Source of the DNA: Coriolopsis trogii
Lineage: Eukaryota > Basidiomycota > Agaricomycetes > Polyporales > Polyporaceae
Direction: 5' to 3'
DNA: 64,000 nucleotides
NCBI GenBank assembly: GCA_020543525.1
Contig: JAHYIO010000023.1
Span: forward strand, 248,001 to 312,000
Positions 24,098 to 35,419 of this stretch are shown here, one piece after another (position 1 is the first letter of the stretch; each line of letters starts with the position of its first letter). Both the position numbers and the translations under genes were made by a program. The notes below the pieces were generated by a model that worked only from the letters and a program-made list of their open reading frames with translations, was not told where the DNA came from and ran no database searches.

Positions 24098-25237
24098 ATG
24101 CAAACGCCAGTATGTCTGGTCAACTACTACTGCTAGCTATTGGGCCCTTGACTGATTCCAATGCCTGAACAGTCGATATCGATGTTCTCCGCCGTCACTC
24201 TCACAGGCGCACAGCTCCCCGCTCCCATCACGCTCTCCAGAAAGCAAACGTTCCCATCCCGTCAATACGATTACCTGGGTAGCGGGTTCATACAGAAACC
24301 TCGCTGGGCTGCTAAGCCAATTCCGGAGAACGGAGCTCATCTTTTTCTTGAGCTCGGGGAATTCATCGGTGGTGGCAGATCTGCCCTTGTCTATGCGGCG
24401 TCCACCGTTTCCGTCACCCCTGGGAACGCTGGGGGCGACGAATCTGTCTCGACCCCCATTGCTCTCGACCAGGAGCTCTGCGTTAAGGTTGCTCGAGTGA
24501 ATCGCTGCCGCACTCTTGCCCGCGAAGGCTGGATCTATGAGCTACTCAGGGAGGGCAGGTGGCAAGGCGTCATGACGCCACGTTGTTATGGGTTCTTCAC
24601 TGCCGAGCTATCGACAGGCCAGCTACCCTTCCCTCTCTGGTCGAACCCAGAATGGGATCAGAAGCAGTCCTCTGGATATCTGAAGAGTCTCGATCTCACA
24701 CGTGACGACGACCTACCAGACGACAGGCCCATGCCCGAGGGGCATGTCGACTCACCTCCTGGATCAAGAGAACTCTCGCCGTGGGTGGATTGGACTCCGG
24801 ATGCGGACGCACCGCTTGTGGCGGTCCTTGTGATGGCACGTGGAGGGCGGAAGTACTCCGCTGCCGAGGATGACTGGGATCAAGACACTCAGTACGCACC
24901 ATCTCCTTTGGTTTACGATTTTCTTCAGGGTCTGACTTGCTTCCCTAGGCTGGACATCAAGCAAGTCCTCCACGATCTCTCGCTGGCGTTCATTGTTCAC
25001 CGTGACCTCCGCGTGCCCAACCTTATTCGTGCTCCTTCAGACACCCTCATGTGCCCACGCCACAAGTGCGTACACAAGTGGCACATCATCGACTTCGCAT
25101 GGTCGGTCCTTGATTGTAAAGGCTCGGACAGAGAGAACAATGTGAGGAAGAGTAAGATCATCAATCATATTCAGAATGGGAATTACCGTTCAGGCTACTT
25201 TTACACTGGCCACAGGAATGTCGAGATGTGGACATAG
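24098..25237 (+). CDS. kinase-like protein, copy 4 of a local family
   Basis: 339 residues from exons 24098-24109, 24173-24891 and 24949-25237 (introns 63 and 57 nt). It has MQTP first exon, Gly-rich loop GEFIGGGRSALVYAA, Lys strand ELCVKVA, REGWIYELLREG, VHRDLRVPNLI and IIDFAWS. The second intron is 57 nt without a stop, so an unspliced reading gives one 358-codon frame beginning at 24161; comparison with the three other copies, whose introns are 52, 55 and 58 nt at the same site, shows that this is an intron (GTACGCACC to CCCTAG, branch TCTGAC). Probably functional, substrate unknown. Confidence 0.85.
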
Positions 25238-25740
25238 TACTTTGTCTGTATACTACGAGTAGAATGGGCATATGCCATGACGAAGCAAGACGTTATCTCT
25301 CGCTATTGAGACTGGCTCTTCGGTGCTTTACTTTGGCCCATCTAAAGCAATGAGAGGGACACACAACGTGACGGACAAAGACCAACGTCAGCACGGTATA
25401 CTTCTAACAGCTAGAGAAACAGGAGAGACACTCAAATTCTGATGATACTAACACCGTGTGCGAGATACCTCTTGCCACTTGTCCTTTCGCGGTACAGTCA
25501 TTGCCGAGTACTTTTGACTGGGGCGTGGTAGACCGGCGACGGTCAAACAGTGTCGCAGACGTGTACAATCGTCAATATCGATACAGGATTCCGCGAGACC
25601 GTTACACACTTCGAATACATGCTAACCAATCACGCAAAGACCGCTGAGTCGACGTAGCTGAATCCAAAGCACGAACACATTGGGCCGGGCATGCAACTGC
25701 ACTCAGCACGGGAGTGGACCAGATCCAGTTATCACCCGGG
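25238..25740. other. intergenic
   Basis: No supported gene. The last 8 bp (25733-25740, CACCCGGG) form the left target-site duplication of the adjacent hAT-type element. Confidence 0.5.
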
Positions 25741-26269
25741 TAGTGTATGGGGCAGAATTGTTTTGGTCCATTCTGCCGGCAGATATGGCAGAATGGCAAA
25801 TGCCGGGCCCGGCAGAATGTGGCAGAAAGGTAAGCGCCTACGAGACGAACAGCGACAGACGGAGTTATTTGCCCTTGTTATTTGGTAAAATCCGTTGGTC
25901 TTTTGATCTTGCCAGTCATTTTAGTTATATCTCTCGTTGTTTGGCTCAATTGCGACCCCAAAATCACACAGGTGATGTGTGAGTGGTGAGTGAGTCTGGG
26001 TGAGTCCGAGCGACAGCCATCCTTATACCAGTTCAAGCGAGAACTGGCAGGGTTAATGAATCTAAAGAGCTCGACAATCAAAACTGATAAGATTCTTGGG
26101 TCCTAATTGGCGTAATTGGTCCAACCCCCGAGCCTGCACCTTCCATATATGTGCAAGGCGCTTAGCTATCTGCCACTATCTGCCAGGAGTGGACTGCTCT
26201 CCGGCAAAATGGCAAATGCCGCTTGGCAAATGCCAGTGGCAGATTGGCAGCATTCTGCCTCGCACACTA
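25741..26269. mobile_element. hAT-type MITE, 529 bp
   Basis: Termini TAGTGTATGGGGCAGAAT and, inverted, TAGTGTGCGAGGCAGAAT (15 of 18 matching). A perfect 8-bp direct repeat CACCCGGG flanks it on both sides (25733-25740 and 26270-26277), the target-duplication length of hAT transposons. Subterminal regions are packed with GGCAGA and GGCAAATGCC motifs in both orientations, typical of hAT transposase-binding arrays. No transposase frame inside, so it is non-autonomous. Confidence 0.85.
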
Positions 26270-26541
26270 CACCCGGGCCGGGCGACTCGGAGTCGGCTCT
26301 ACGTGAGGCCAACTGGGGTTGTGCGGACGGAACTCGGTCTTGCTGGCAGCCCGACAATAGGCTGTTGGATTTTTTAGTAGGTTGAGCCTGAGGCGGCACC
26401 CAGGTCGGGCACCGTGGCACAATGTCCGACGTGCCATCAACCAATTTTGAATCAAGAACAACTCGGAGATTAGTTACTGAGGAAATCCCATGTCGCTACT
26501 GCCAAGACACAACCCATGTGGCACAATGTACATTACCCTAC

Positions 26542-27622
26542 TCATCGAAGCACTGTGCACTCAAAATATCCTGGCAAAGATGCCCAGAGTTCCTCGCGCT
26601 TTGCGTGGATCCAAGCCGTGAATTTGTTGTCGCATCTCCTGCAAAGCCCCCTCGGAAACTCCTGTTGAAGGCCCACATCACCTCGATAGTCGCGACATTC
26701 TGTCAGCCACTTCATTGGGTCCCTGACCGGCCCCGCATCCCATAGTCGGTCCAGAAGCTGGCGGATAAGCGTGTGGCAAGGGCCAACAGGCACCACCATG
26801 CATTTCTCTGCTTCCTCGCGCAGCTGTTCCGGGAATTCGGGATGGTACCAACTTGGGAGACAACGCGTGGAGAGGACGTGGGTCCAGTCGATGGTCTTGA
26901 AGCCAAGGCAAAAGTCTTCGAGGGCACGACATCCCTTGATATAGCGGAACGGGTCGTTTCGTCCGAGGAGCGACCAACGCGCCGGACGCTGATCGTCTGC
27001 ATTGGTATTAGAGTCGCCCACGTATCCCACGGTGGGCCAGTCGTCCGAGGGGTCAGTGCGGGAGAGCTGATAGAACGCGGCAGGGAGTATCTCATGGCAT
27101 CCAAACTCCTGAGCGAAGCATATAGAAGACGCGGGCTCCGGAATCGAGTGAAAGAGAGGCCTGCGGGGTCCAGTGAAGTTGCCGAGAGAGGACCGATGTG
27201 GATCGCATGACTTGGACCTCGCCTTCCTGTCTGTCCCATTCCTCGGTATTGAGAGGCCAATCTTGAGCAACGACGCGGACAAGGTATTCGAGCAGGGAGT
27301 CGAGCATGTATTTCTTTGCTAGGCGGGCAACAGGTGCGATGGTGAGCGGGTTGTTTGGATTGTATATTTAGTTCAGTACCTCCGCCTCCGCCTCATCCCC
27401 TACCATTTTAACCAGAGGCACTTCTTCATAGACTTGGCACGGTAGAGCATCGAATAGATTGGCAAATACTTGAGAGTGATGTCGCAAAACGGGTGTATGA
27501 ACACGGTAGATCTGATACTTTGACGGCTGTCCCTCAGGTATTGCTGACTTCGCTGTCAAAACGACATCTCCATCGTCGAAGTACAAGTGAGGGTGGCGTT
27601 CTAGCACGACTTGTTCGTTCAT
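26542..27622 (-). CDS. BTB/POZ-domain protein (second gene)
   Basis: Starts at 27622 with MNEQVVLERHPHLYFDDGDV, then YRVHTPVLRHHSQVFANLF, a BTB core. After a GT-AG intron (from about 27380) the frame continues with LAKKYMLDSLLEYLVRVVA and WPLNTEEWDRQE, then IPEPASSICFAQEFGCHEIL, a helical C-terminal part and CRRCDNKFTAWIHAKREELW near the end. The layout matches the BTB gene at 14602, including a CxxC pair. The passage from WDRQEGEV to the next frame near 27190-27240 needs a small intron or holds a frameshift; no candidate intron that I tried restored phase, so the gene may be damaged there. Confidence 0.75.
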
Positions 27623-28384
27623 GTCTATGACAGGATATCTCTGTTAGGAGCATGCAAAGCGACCTGAGCTGGATACGAACCTCTATGGGTGCGCGCTGGC
27701 GGCGATAGCGTGGAGGGAAGTCACAACGCCGCTTGTAAACGCTCGAAATGGAGGGCGGGAGCTGCTAGGAATAGTTTCACATAGCGCTAGCAGCTTCTTT
27801 GAACGTCACGCCGTTACTCTGTTGAACGCATGACATGTATACCATGATGTAAATGCAACGTGAGAAGCAATCCAGGCAGGATGGAGAGAAGTATAGATAG
27901 CGCATGAGGAGCCTGAGGTCACAAGTACTAGTACACCGGGTAACGAGAGTGAAGTTCAAGTCTACCGATCGCGCGAGAACCGTGACACCTTACCAAGACG
28001 CGACGGGGACAGTCGTCGAGAAGACCTGGAAGCGCGCACAGTGGCTAGTATACGAGCAGATGATACTATGAACGAGCGTGGCAAGGAAGCGAGAGAGCGA
28101 TGGCCATCGAGATGAGACCAGGAGTTGTTGGAAGAAATATTAATGACGGCGGACGGAGAGTCGCAATCGCGCGCCTATATCTAGCAGAGAACACGGCCAC
28201 TGCTCGGCCGTTTTCGTGGCGCCTTACATCCTCTCTCCAATGCGGCCCCATCGTCCGTTCATCGTCCATCGCTACTCAAGCCGACGCACTGGCCTTTAGT
28301 CCCCATGAGGGAGAGATATTATGACCGTACGTACAGGGCAGCTCCTGTCACAGCAGAACATGTACTGCCCCCCCCCTGCCACAG
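27623..28384. other. intergenic
   Basis: About 760 bp with no supported gene. Contains a 9-C run (about 28368-28376) just before the FunK1 relic. Confidence 0.4.
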
Positions 28385-29086
28385 GGAACCGCATTATTCC
28401 TCGCAACGGAAGTGCTATCCGCCTACGTAGAGAACAAGAGGATCGTCTGAGGCGTGCAACATGACCTGGAGTCATTTTGCTGGGTTATTATCTATGCGAT
28501 ATACAAAACCCGCTTCGACACAGGACCGTCACAGCCAGACCCTCAGCGAGAGGATCGCCTCGACCAACTTCACCAGGAGCGCAAGCTCATTTTCGACAGC
28601 ATCAAACCGTCAGATCTCTTGAACCAGCGGAACAAGGCTCTTGGAATACCCCCCAGGAAGGGTGAAGACGAGGTGTCCATGTACACCAACGTGTGGAACT
28701 TGTACTGCTCCCTCGCGGAAGCTGCAACCGTCGACCCCGAGAAGCTGCGTCTTTTGGGCATGGTACGTTGGGCCTGGAAGGCACTCAGAACTCGGCCGCG
28801 TGAACCACTCGTGCAATCTCGGAGCAGTCTGGATGACACAATCAGGAAACTAATCTTCCACCAGATGGAAGTAATGCAGCCCCTGAATACTACCGAGTCG
28901 ACCCTGGAGCCTGTCCAACTGCTCACACATGTTCTGTTCATCGCCGCTATCGATAGCGCCCCTAAGTTCCAGATTGTCTAGGACGAGGGGGAGGATGCCT
29001 ACGAGGAGAATGACCAGGACAATGATGTGTGGGGAAAGATAGAGTTGTTGCGTAGACGTATGAAGAGCCGTTTGTACTCAGACTAG
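28385..29086 (+). pseudogene. FunK1-type kinase C-terminal lobe, two nonsense codons
   Basis: After an acceptor CAG at 28382-28384 the frame reads GTALFLATEVLSAYVENKR, then TGA at 28448-28450, then VQHDLESFCWVIIYAIYK, the HDLES-type segment of FunK1 kinases. It runs on to TAG at 28979-28981, after which the same frame continues with an acidic DEGEDAYEENDQD stretch to a final TAG at 29084-29086. The catalytic loop and N-lobe are missing. The long frame between the two stops looks otherwise conserved, so inactivation is recent. Confidence 0.75.
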
Positions 29087-29289
29087 CGTGTTCCCACAAA
29101 CATCGAAGCGGGTTCCATCGAGGTAGTTGTGCTTGTCTGAGCCGAATGAACCACGTCCTGTGGACAAGTCGTGGTCATCAGCGTGGAGGTAGTGACAAAC
29201 ATATATCGCGATCTCGGAGCTCACAGGGTGTAGAGCATTACGAACAGAACCTACACTGTGATTTCGAAGCAGGTCGGGCTCCCAGAGAG

Positions 29290-29400
29290 GACACTGCGCG
29301 ACTTTGCTTGTCCCGTAACCTCTCGCTGCGACGTACGAGCTGCACGGTCCCCCGCACAATGACTCTGCGTCGACGTCGCTTCGAAGCAATGCTCCTGTTC
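29290..29400 (-). pseudogene. FunK1 C-terminal tail relic
   Basis: On the minus strand: VRRSERLRDKQSRAV, the basic box found at the C-terminus of both complete FunK1 genes. Nothing of the kinase domain is attached. Confidence 0.45.
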
Positions 29401-29502
29401 GAATCCCTCGCAGCCTCACTACACACACTCCGGACTGTTGATGCCCTGAGTGTTCCGACTGCCAGTGACTACAGCCGGCCATGTAATCAACTCAAACGAT
29501 AT

Positions 29503-30562
29503 CTACAACTTCTGCGAATCATCCGCTCGAGGCAACTCCACAATCTGCGAGATGCCCGGGTACTCGGGCAAGTTCAGCCCGTACTTTTCCTCCAACACTC
29601 TGCCCAAGCCGCACCAGTCAGCCAGTCAGCACACGACCTCGATACCTGACAGTCAAGCGTAAGATACGCACTTTGGCACAAACCGCCCCCCAAGAAAGTG
29701 TCTCCCCGCAAACTTCCTGACGCCCTCCTTGGGCGCAGTCAAGCTGATAAGCACGTCCGGGTCGAGCGCGAGCGCGTCCGCCTTGCCCTCGTCGACGTTC
29801 CACCCCGACGGGACGTCCACCGAGACAATAGGCAGCCCAGAGTTCGCGATCAGCGGGAGTGCCTCGTCAAAGGGCGCGCGTACGGGAGGCTTGAACGAGA
29901 ACCCGAAGATGGCGTCGAGGATGACGTCCGAAGAGGCCAGGGCGGACTTGAGGGACTCGGTGTCAGGTGTGGGGTCCAAGGTCTTGATCTTCATGTTGTC
30001 GCACTGGGTCTTCAGGCGCTGTATGAAGCAGAAGATGTGTCAGCAGGAGCAGAGAATGGCTCGCCGGATGGCCGAGTGCACGTGTGCATACCTTATAGAT
30101 GTCTTTGGAGCCCGGCTGTTGAATTGAGTCTCAATACGAACAAAAATAGAGAGAGCAGAACGAGACCTGTACCATACCTTGGGCATCCAGACGGTAGGCT
30201 TGTACCCGAATAGTCCTATATATCCAAGTCAATAAGCCAAAAAGAGGTAGACGACCGAGCGGGAAAGCGATCGCATACCCAGATGCCGTGCAGCGACTAG
30301 TCCATCTCCTCCCTGGTTCCCAGGTCCACAGCATACGAGTACGCGAGGATACTTGTCCTTGCTATACACGGTCGCGAGAGTCTGCGCACATGCCAGACCA
30401 GCAAGCTCCATCAGCTGGTCAATACTGAAAGCACCGATAGAGCCCATGAGCTCCTCGTCGATCTGGAGAAGGGTTCGTAGTGAGAGCTTATACCTTGTGA
30501 TCGGAATCTGCAAGCACACTCACTTGCTGAGCTAGCTTTGAAGTGAGGTATTTCATGGCCAT
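29503..30562 (-). CDS. NNR1: NAD(P)H-hydrate epimerase (YjeF N-terminal family)
   Basis: Repairs damaged NAD(P)H by converting R-NAD(P)HX to the S form for the dehydratase. Starts at 30562 with [13 protein letters not shown], spliced to [20 protein letters not shown]. The nucleotide-binding block is [23 protein letters not shown]. Short exons give [12 protein letters not shown] and QPGSKDIYK. The catalytic block is [15 protein letters not shown], followed by [18 protein letters not shown] and [11 protein letters not shown]. The final exon ends [18 protein letters not shown], with TAG at 29503-29505. Full family length with all signature motifs; five or six exons. Confidence 0.93.
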
Positions 30563-30944
30563 AGTGAATGTCGGACACTTGGAGGCGCGAGATCAAGATG
30601 CTCGGACGGTGGCAAACTCGTTCGCTGCATTGCGTGATGACATCATCCATGTGTTGATTGGGCGCTCACAAGACCCAGAGTGTTGCCTGATAGTCAAACG
30701 TACAGCCTCTCCGAGATCTCAGAGACGACATTCTCAACATACAATTTGGACAAGATACAAGAGACATGAGTGCAGACAACACGAGTGAAATGAACAAACA
30801 AGACGGTTAGAGATCGACATCGAGGTAGAATGTAGTACCTGCAACCTCCTCAGGCCTCAGGAATGGGAGGAAAAGCAACACTAGGACACTACAAGTACGC
30901 ATATACAGAACGTTTGAGTTTGCAGAACTTGATGATCTATCTTG
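30563..30944. other. intergenic
   Basis: About 380 bp between the epimerase start and the peroxidase 3' end. No gene seen. Confidence 0.4.
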
Positions 30945-32526
30945 TCATCTCACCGCATGAACGACGTCCGCGCGTCCGAAACCCGCTGGGTAGTGTGTCG
31001 TCCCGTTGGACGAGGGCGGTAGGGGTATCACCTCGGAGCAGTCGACCAGATCCTCGTGTGGTTGTCCAAGGCTCGCGACTTGCACCATAGCACGTCGAAA
31101 AGCTATTCGTAGACGATCGTCGTGGCCTAGTCCACAGCGCTCGAGATTAAGGCAGGCAGAGAAGCAGCATGTAGCAAACCCGCCGCACCAACGAAAGACT
31201 GCCATTCGCATGCCGTACTTGGGTGCTGGGCGATCGCGACATCCGAAGAGAACCTGAAGGTGTCCTTGCTGGCTGACAGAGCTTCGCCCGAATGAGGTGC
31301 CTTCCGCGGGTAGACCGCTCCTTTCAGTAGCATCTGACAGTTACCCAGGGAGTGAATACGAGTGTGTAGAGGGACGAATGTCGGTCTCGTTCGCGATCCC
31401 AGAAGCTATAGCGTCCGTACCTCCAGGTAGAACTGAGAGTCGAATACGCCAGGAGTGCTGTCCAGGGGCATGCCGGAGACTGCGGGATCGGTCGTCCGCT
31501 GCTTTCCAATAGAATGCGCACCGAGTAGAGCAACGGTATCTTCCGGAGACAGCCCTGCGTCCTTCATCCGGCCTAGTACAGCTTCTGCCGAGTTGTTGGG
31601 AGCAGAGAAGAGACCTGGAGGCGCGGGGGCAGTGGCTTTGGGTCGTCCGGAGAAGAACGCCAGACGTGGGGCACCAGGACAGTTAGAGAGACCGATCGCA
31701 CCGGCGAATTGTATGCTAGGGAAGAGCTCAAGCGCGTAAGAGAGTACGCATGCCGGGTCATGAGTCCGGAAAACGCTCACATATCGCCATAACTGACATT
31801 ATGGCGGTCAGCTATATGCCGGAGATCGTTGATCAGACCATGTAGACCCTTATTCGCCGCTGAGAGAGGATGAATGCGTGTACGATGGACTGACATGAGG
31901 CACGCACGGCTTGCGAGTTCCGTGTCCGCAAACTGGATGATACTACCATCTGTCCGCGTGTTAGGTGGATCAATGAGGTGAAAGTAGGGTGGTACTCAGC
32001 ACCTGCACCGCCGCCCCTGTTTCCACGGTAGGTCAACACATCTTAGCGGCGTCTAGATGGGGACGCACCCGAACTCTCCGGATATCCGCAAATGCCTAGA
32101 ATATCCAATAGCGTCATGGAAGGTTGTGCGCAAGCTCTGACGGACGAGATCGTTGCACTGTCCTCCGCCAAAGCTGTCTCATACGTGGTGTGGGTGAGTG
32201 TAAGAATACAAGGAGATGGCACGCACAGGGTGGTCTGCAGATCTTTGCGAACCTAATACGGAGCATGTCACTATGCGGCGTCAAGCGGAACGAGCATGTG
32301 TCGCACAGAGTACCATTCATGGCACTATTGGAGCACAATTTAGAGACACAGAGCGGTCGACAGAGCAGGGTACATGCCTGGGATGTTCTTGGGCGTACGA
32401 TCGCTGACATGTGCAGAGTTCCAAGCGCGGGTTTAGACGGATAGAGCAAGAAGCACACCGACCTGACTGGGTGAGAGCGACGCATATAGCGAGAGAGAAG
32501 AAGGCGGACAGAGAGAAACACCGCAT
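30945..32526 (-). CDS. class II (fungal secreted) heme peroxidase, generic type
   Basis: Secreted heme peroxidase of the lignin/manganese/versatile peroxidase superfamily. Signal peptide [20 protein letters not shown] at 32526. Distal heme side: [21 protein letters not shown] (Arg and His present). Calcium-site region GGGADGSI is recreated by splicing. Proximal side: [21 protein letters not shown] and LLGAHSIG, then [16 protein letters not shown]. The C-terminal block is [18 protein letters not shown]. Compared with the families, Leu and Gln stand where manganese peroxidases have the two Mn-binding Glu, the third ligand Asp is Arg (HSIGKQR), and the surface Trp of lignin peroxidases is Ala. 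It therefore looks like a generic low-potential peroxidase. Six or more introns. Shares a 152-bp divergent promoter with the MYND gene. Confidence 0.88.
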
Positions 32527-32640
32527 TCTCCCTTGAGGGTCTAGGCTGTCCCGGGCCAAGGTCAGCAGTTGTGGGCGGCACGGGGAGAGAGGTGGACGTG
32601 TGGTGGACGAGGGCTGTGCGGCAGCTGCAGCACGCGGGGG

Positions 32641-32647
32641 TATATAA
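32641..32647 (+). promoter_or_regulatory. TATA box in divergent promoter
   Basis: TATATAA 32 bp before the MYND-gene ATG at 32679, within a 152-bp gap to the peroxidase start on the other strand. Its spacing suits the MYND gene with a very short 5' leader. Confidence 0.5.
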
Positions 32648-32678
32648 GGCGGCGAGGTGAGGGCAGGAGGCAAGAGAG

Positions 32679-34204
32679 ATGGAGTGCGGGTCTCAGCCAA
32701 CGAGCAGCCCGTCGCGGCTGAAGCGGACGCAGTTTAGGGCGGGCTGTTTCGCGTCCTCGGCCTGGCACTGGCCGCCAAATGATCCTCACCCGGGCGCCTC
32801 CCTGGGGCCCGCACCAGTCCCGCCCTCGGTCCCGCCAGACTGCGACTCTCCCCTCGAGCTCGGGAGACTCGAGAACGAGCTCCGTCTCCACGCCCTCGCC
32901 ATCGCCAACGCCTTCGCCGCCCCCTTCGACGCCCTCCCCACCCACCCTCCGCCGCCCGCCATGCCTGGCCGACACTACTCCAAATTCATCCCTCCTAGTC
33001 TGGCCATGAGCGAGCTTGTGTGCCAGAAGCTCGACAACGACGCTACAGACATGCTCATCGACAAGTGGCTCGAGCGTCCACATCGCCCGGACTCCTACTA
33101 CGACTGGTTCCAGCGCGTCCGCGAGCGCAAGCACCTCGTCAATGCCCACGCCCGCCGCGATCAGGTTCTCCTCTGGAACAAGGGCGTTTTCGTCCCCGAG
33201 AACATTTTCACCCGCACCGTCGACACCGGCCGTCTCATACCCCTCGATCGCACATGGGTCACACACGTCTACCACCATCGCTCTATGCAGCGTCTGACCA
33301 TGATGCCCGTAATATTCAGTATGGTCAGTCCTCTGCTCTACGTGCCCTCCGTGTGAGTCGCCCTTGACATGCGGGCGCGCACACAGCTCCCCGAACTCAT
33401 GCTCCTCCGCGGCATGCACGACCGCGGCTGCGATGAAATCTATGTCATCGTCACAGACCTCAAGCGGCAGGAGATGGACCAGGTCACAGAGTACTTCAAG
33501 TACGTCTGCCAGAATACGGCCACAGGCCACTTCAAGCCGAGCGTAGAGCAGAAGATCAATCACGACTGTGAGTCACGCCTCCATTCTCCATCTACACACG
33601 GTCGCGAACCCGTTCTGCAGACATCCTGCTCAGCAACGCCCTCGACCGCCGAACCCCATGTTTTCCGCAGCTCGACCTCACCCTGCGCGCACTCCTCCAC
33701 GAGAAACGACCCCCATTCATCGTCCTCTTCTCGCACCAGACCATGTCCTACACCCAGATCCTCTTCGCACACCCAACCTTCGTCCCCTCCCAAGAAATGT
33801 ACCACGACTTCCCCAGCGGCTGCCCCAACCCCGGCTGCACCGACAACTGCTGCGAGCTCGTCCGCTTCCCCAAACAGGGCCCCCAGAACGCCGCCGTCCT
33901 TTCCCCAGGCTCGAAGAAGAAGGTCCGCTACCGCTACGGCCGCCGCGCGCGCCCAAAGGAGATGTGCAACTGGATCGAGTGCGACGCCTGCTTCACCGAC
34001 AACGCGCCCCTCACGAGCGCTTCGGAGGGGAGCTGCGAGGGCAGCGAGTTTGGCGTCGACGATGGTTTGGCGGGGGACAAGGGCTTCCAGGGCCTCATCT
34101 GCAGTCGGTGTAAGCTCGTCAAGTACTGCTCTGCTGACCACCAGCGGCGCGACTGGGAGGAGCACCGGCGCGTGTGTGTCAAGCCCCTGGAGGAGACCCA
34201 GTGA
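32679..34204 (+). CDS. MYND zinc-finger protein
   Basis: Exon 1 begins at 32679 (MECGSQPTSSPSRLKRTQ) and runs to about 33325 (HHRSMQRLTMMPVIFSM). Later exons give LPELMLLRGMHDRGCDEIYV, VTDLKRQEMDQVTEYFKYV and, after another intron, LSNALDRRTPCFPQLDLTL to the end at 34204. The C-terminus holds a classical MYND finger: CSRCKLVKYCSADHQRRDW followed by EEHRRVC. Upstream is a second Cys-rich patch (CPNPGCTDNCCELV and CNWIECDACF) that may bind another zinc. MYND fingers bind proline-rich peptides in regulators; the target is unknown. The N-terminal Pro-rich region may be disordered. The intron near 33323-33388 is approximate. Confidence 0.85.
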
Positions 34205-35419
34205 TGTTCACGATTACGACCGCCATGCGTTGGTGTGTAGTGTACTCTTACCTGGTTCAGTGACATGTTGTGTAGCAGTGTGCTTGTTCCCGATCCCTAC
34301 CCGATGTATCTCTTATCATGTAGCACACGCGGCGTCATTTAGTATTCTCCACGAGCCATTCTCTCTCTGTCATTTTCTGAGCGTGCATGATATGCTAGGT
34401 CTTTCTCGAGCTATTGTGACTGGGAAGCACAACACGCAGCGAAAGTGAACTAGTTTGCTTGAAATTCATAAAATGAACCAAGGGGTGGACTGAACATGCC
34501 AATTGCGAGTCAGGGCAAGCCACGACACTCAAGTTGCAGTACTTCAGTGTCATATGTTGGCTTCGTTGTGAATGTCGCCCTCGCATATCTCGTAATTCCT
34601 CAGATTACATAGCCCTATACTCATCTTATATATAATGGCAATGTGACCCGGATACGCTAACAACGTCTTGAATGATAACACAAAGGCACGCCCGGTGTGT
34701 AGTGATGCATTGCAGAGAATATTCAATTGCTATCCTGAGCCGACAGAATCACCAACATTACTTGATACACACGTACAAATCTCGGTCTGGATTCTGATGA
34801 AAGACGGCGTTCGACCACTGGCACTGCAGAGTGAAGAGTTGCATGTAACCGCAACGTCTGGTGAGCGAAGAATGGAGCCATGAGGAGCATATATGAGCAC
34901 AGGTGCGTACATGACAAATGCGGATACAGAGCGCGAATGCGTGTCGATAAACAACACCTATCTCCGACGAGGTGCTCCCCGCCGTGCAGCTCAGCCATGG
35001 TGAGCGAGACGGGGAAGAGACGTGCACGCAAGAGTGGAGGTTCAGGTGAGCATCCTTTCTACACTCTCACCAAGGTACGGTCTGACCAGTCATGTTCGGG
35101 AAGATGCGTGATATCCTGCTGTTGTGTGTCTTGTGTTCATGGACTGTCGCGGGAGGGCGCCCGAGATGTAGGCTCTTGCACATGTTCAAACAAACTGCTG
35201 GCTGGGGCAACGAGATGGCGTGTAGGAAAAGTGGTTTGGGTGACATAACGAGCTCGGAAGACTGAAACCGGTGAAAGTGAGCCTCGCGCCCACCGCGGAG
35301 TCGACAGTTGCGCACTACGCGCACGTGATACGACGCGTCCCACGGCGTCGCGGTTCCCAAGCCATCGCAGACCGGTGTGCATGACTGTACACCCAGCAAC
35401 CACTGCGACTGTCCCCACC
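34205..35419. other. intergenic
   Basis: About 1.2 kb, partly A/T-richer than its surroundings (34440-34680). I can support no gene, RNA or repeat in it. Confidence 0.45.

Noticed and set aside
24161..25237. Single-exon 358-codon reading of kinase-like copy 4
   Set aside because: Comparison with sister copies shows an upstream coding exon and a 57-nt intron that happens to be stop-free.
34668..34883. Small frame in the 1.2-kb gap after the MYND gene
   Set aside because: No motif, no splice partners and frames on both strands; not distinguishable from chance.
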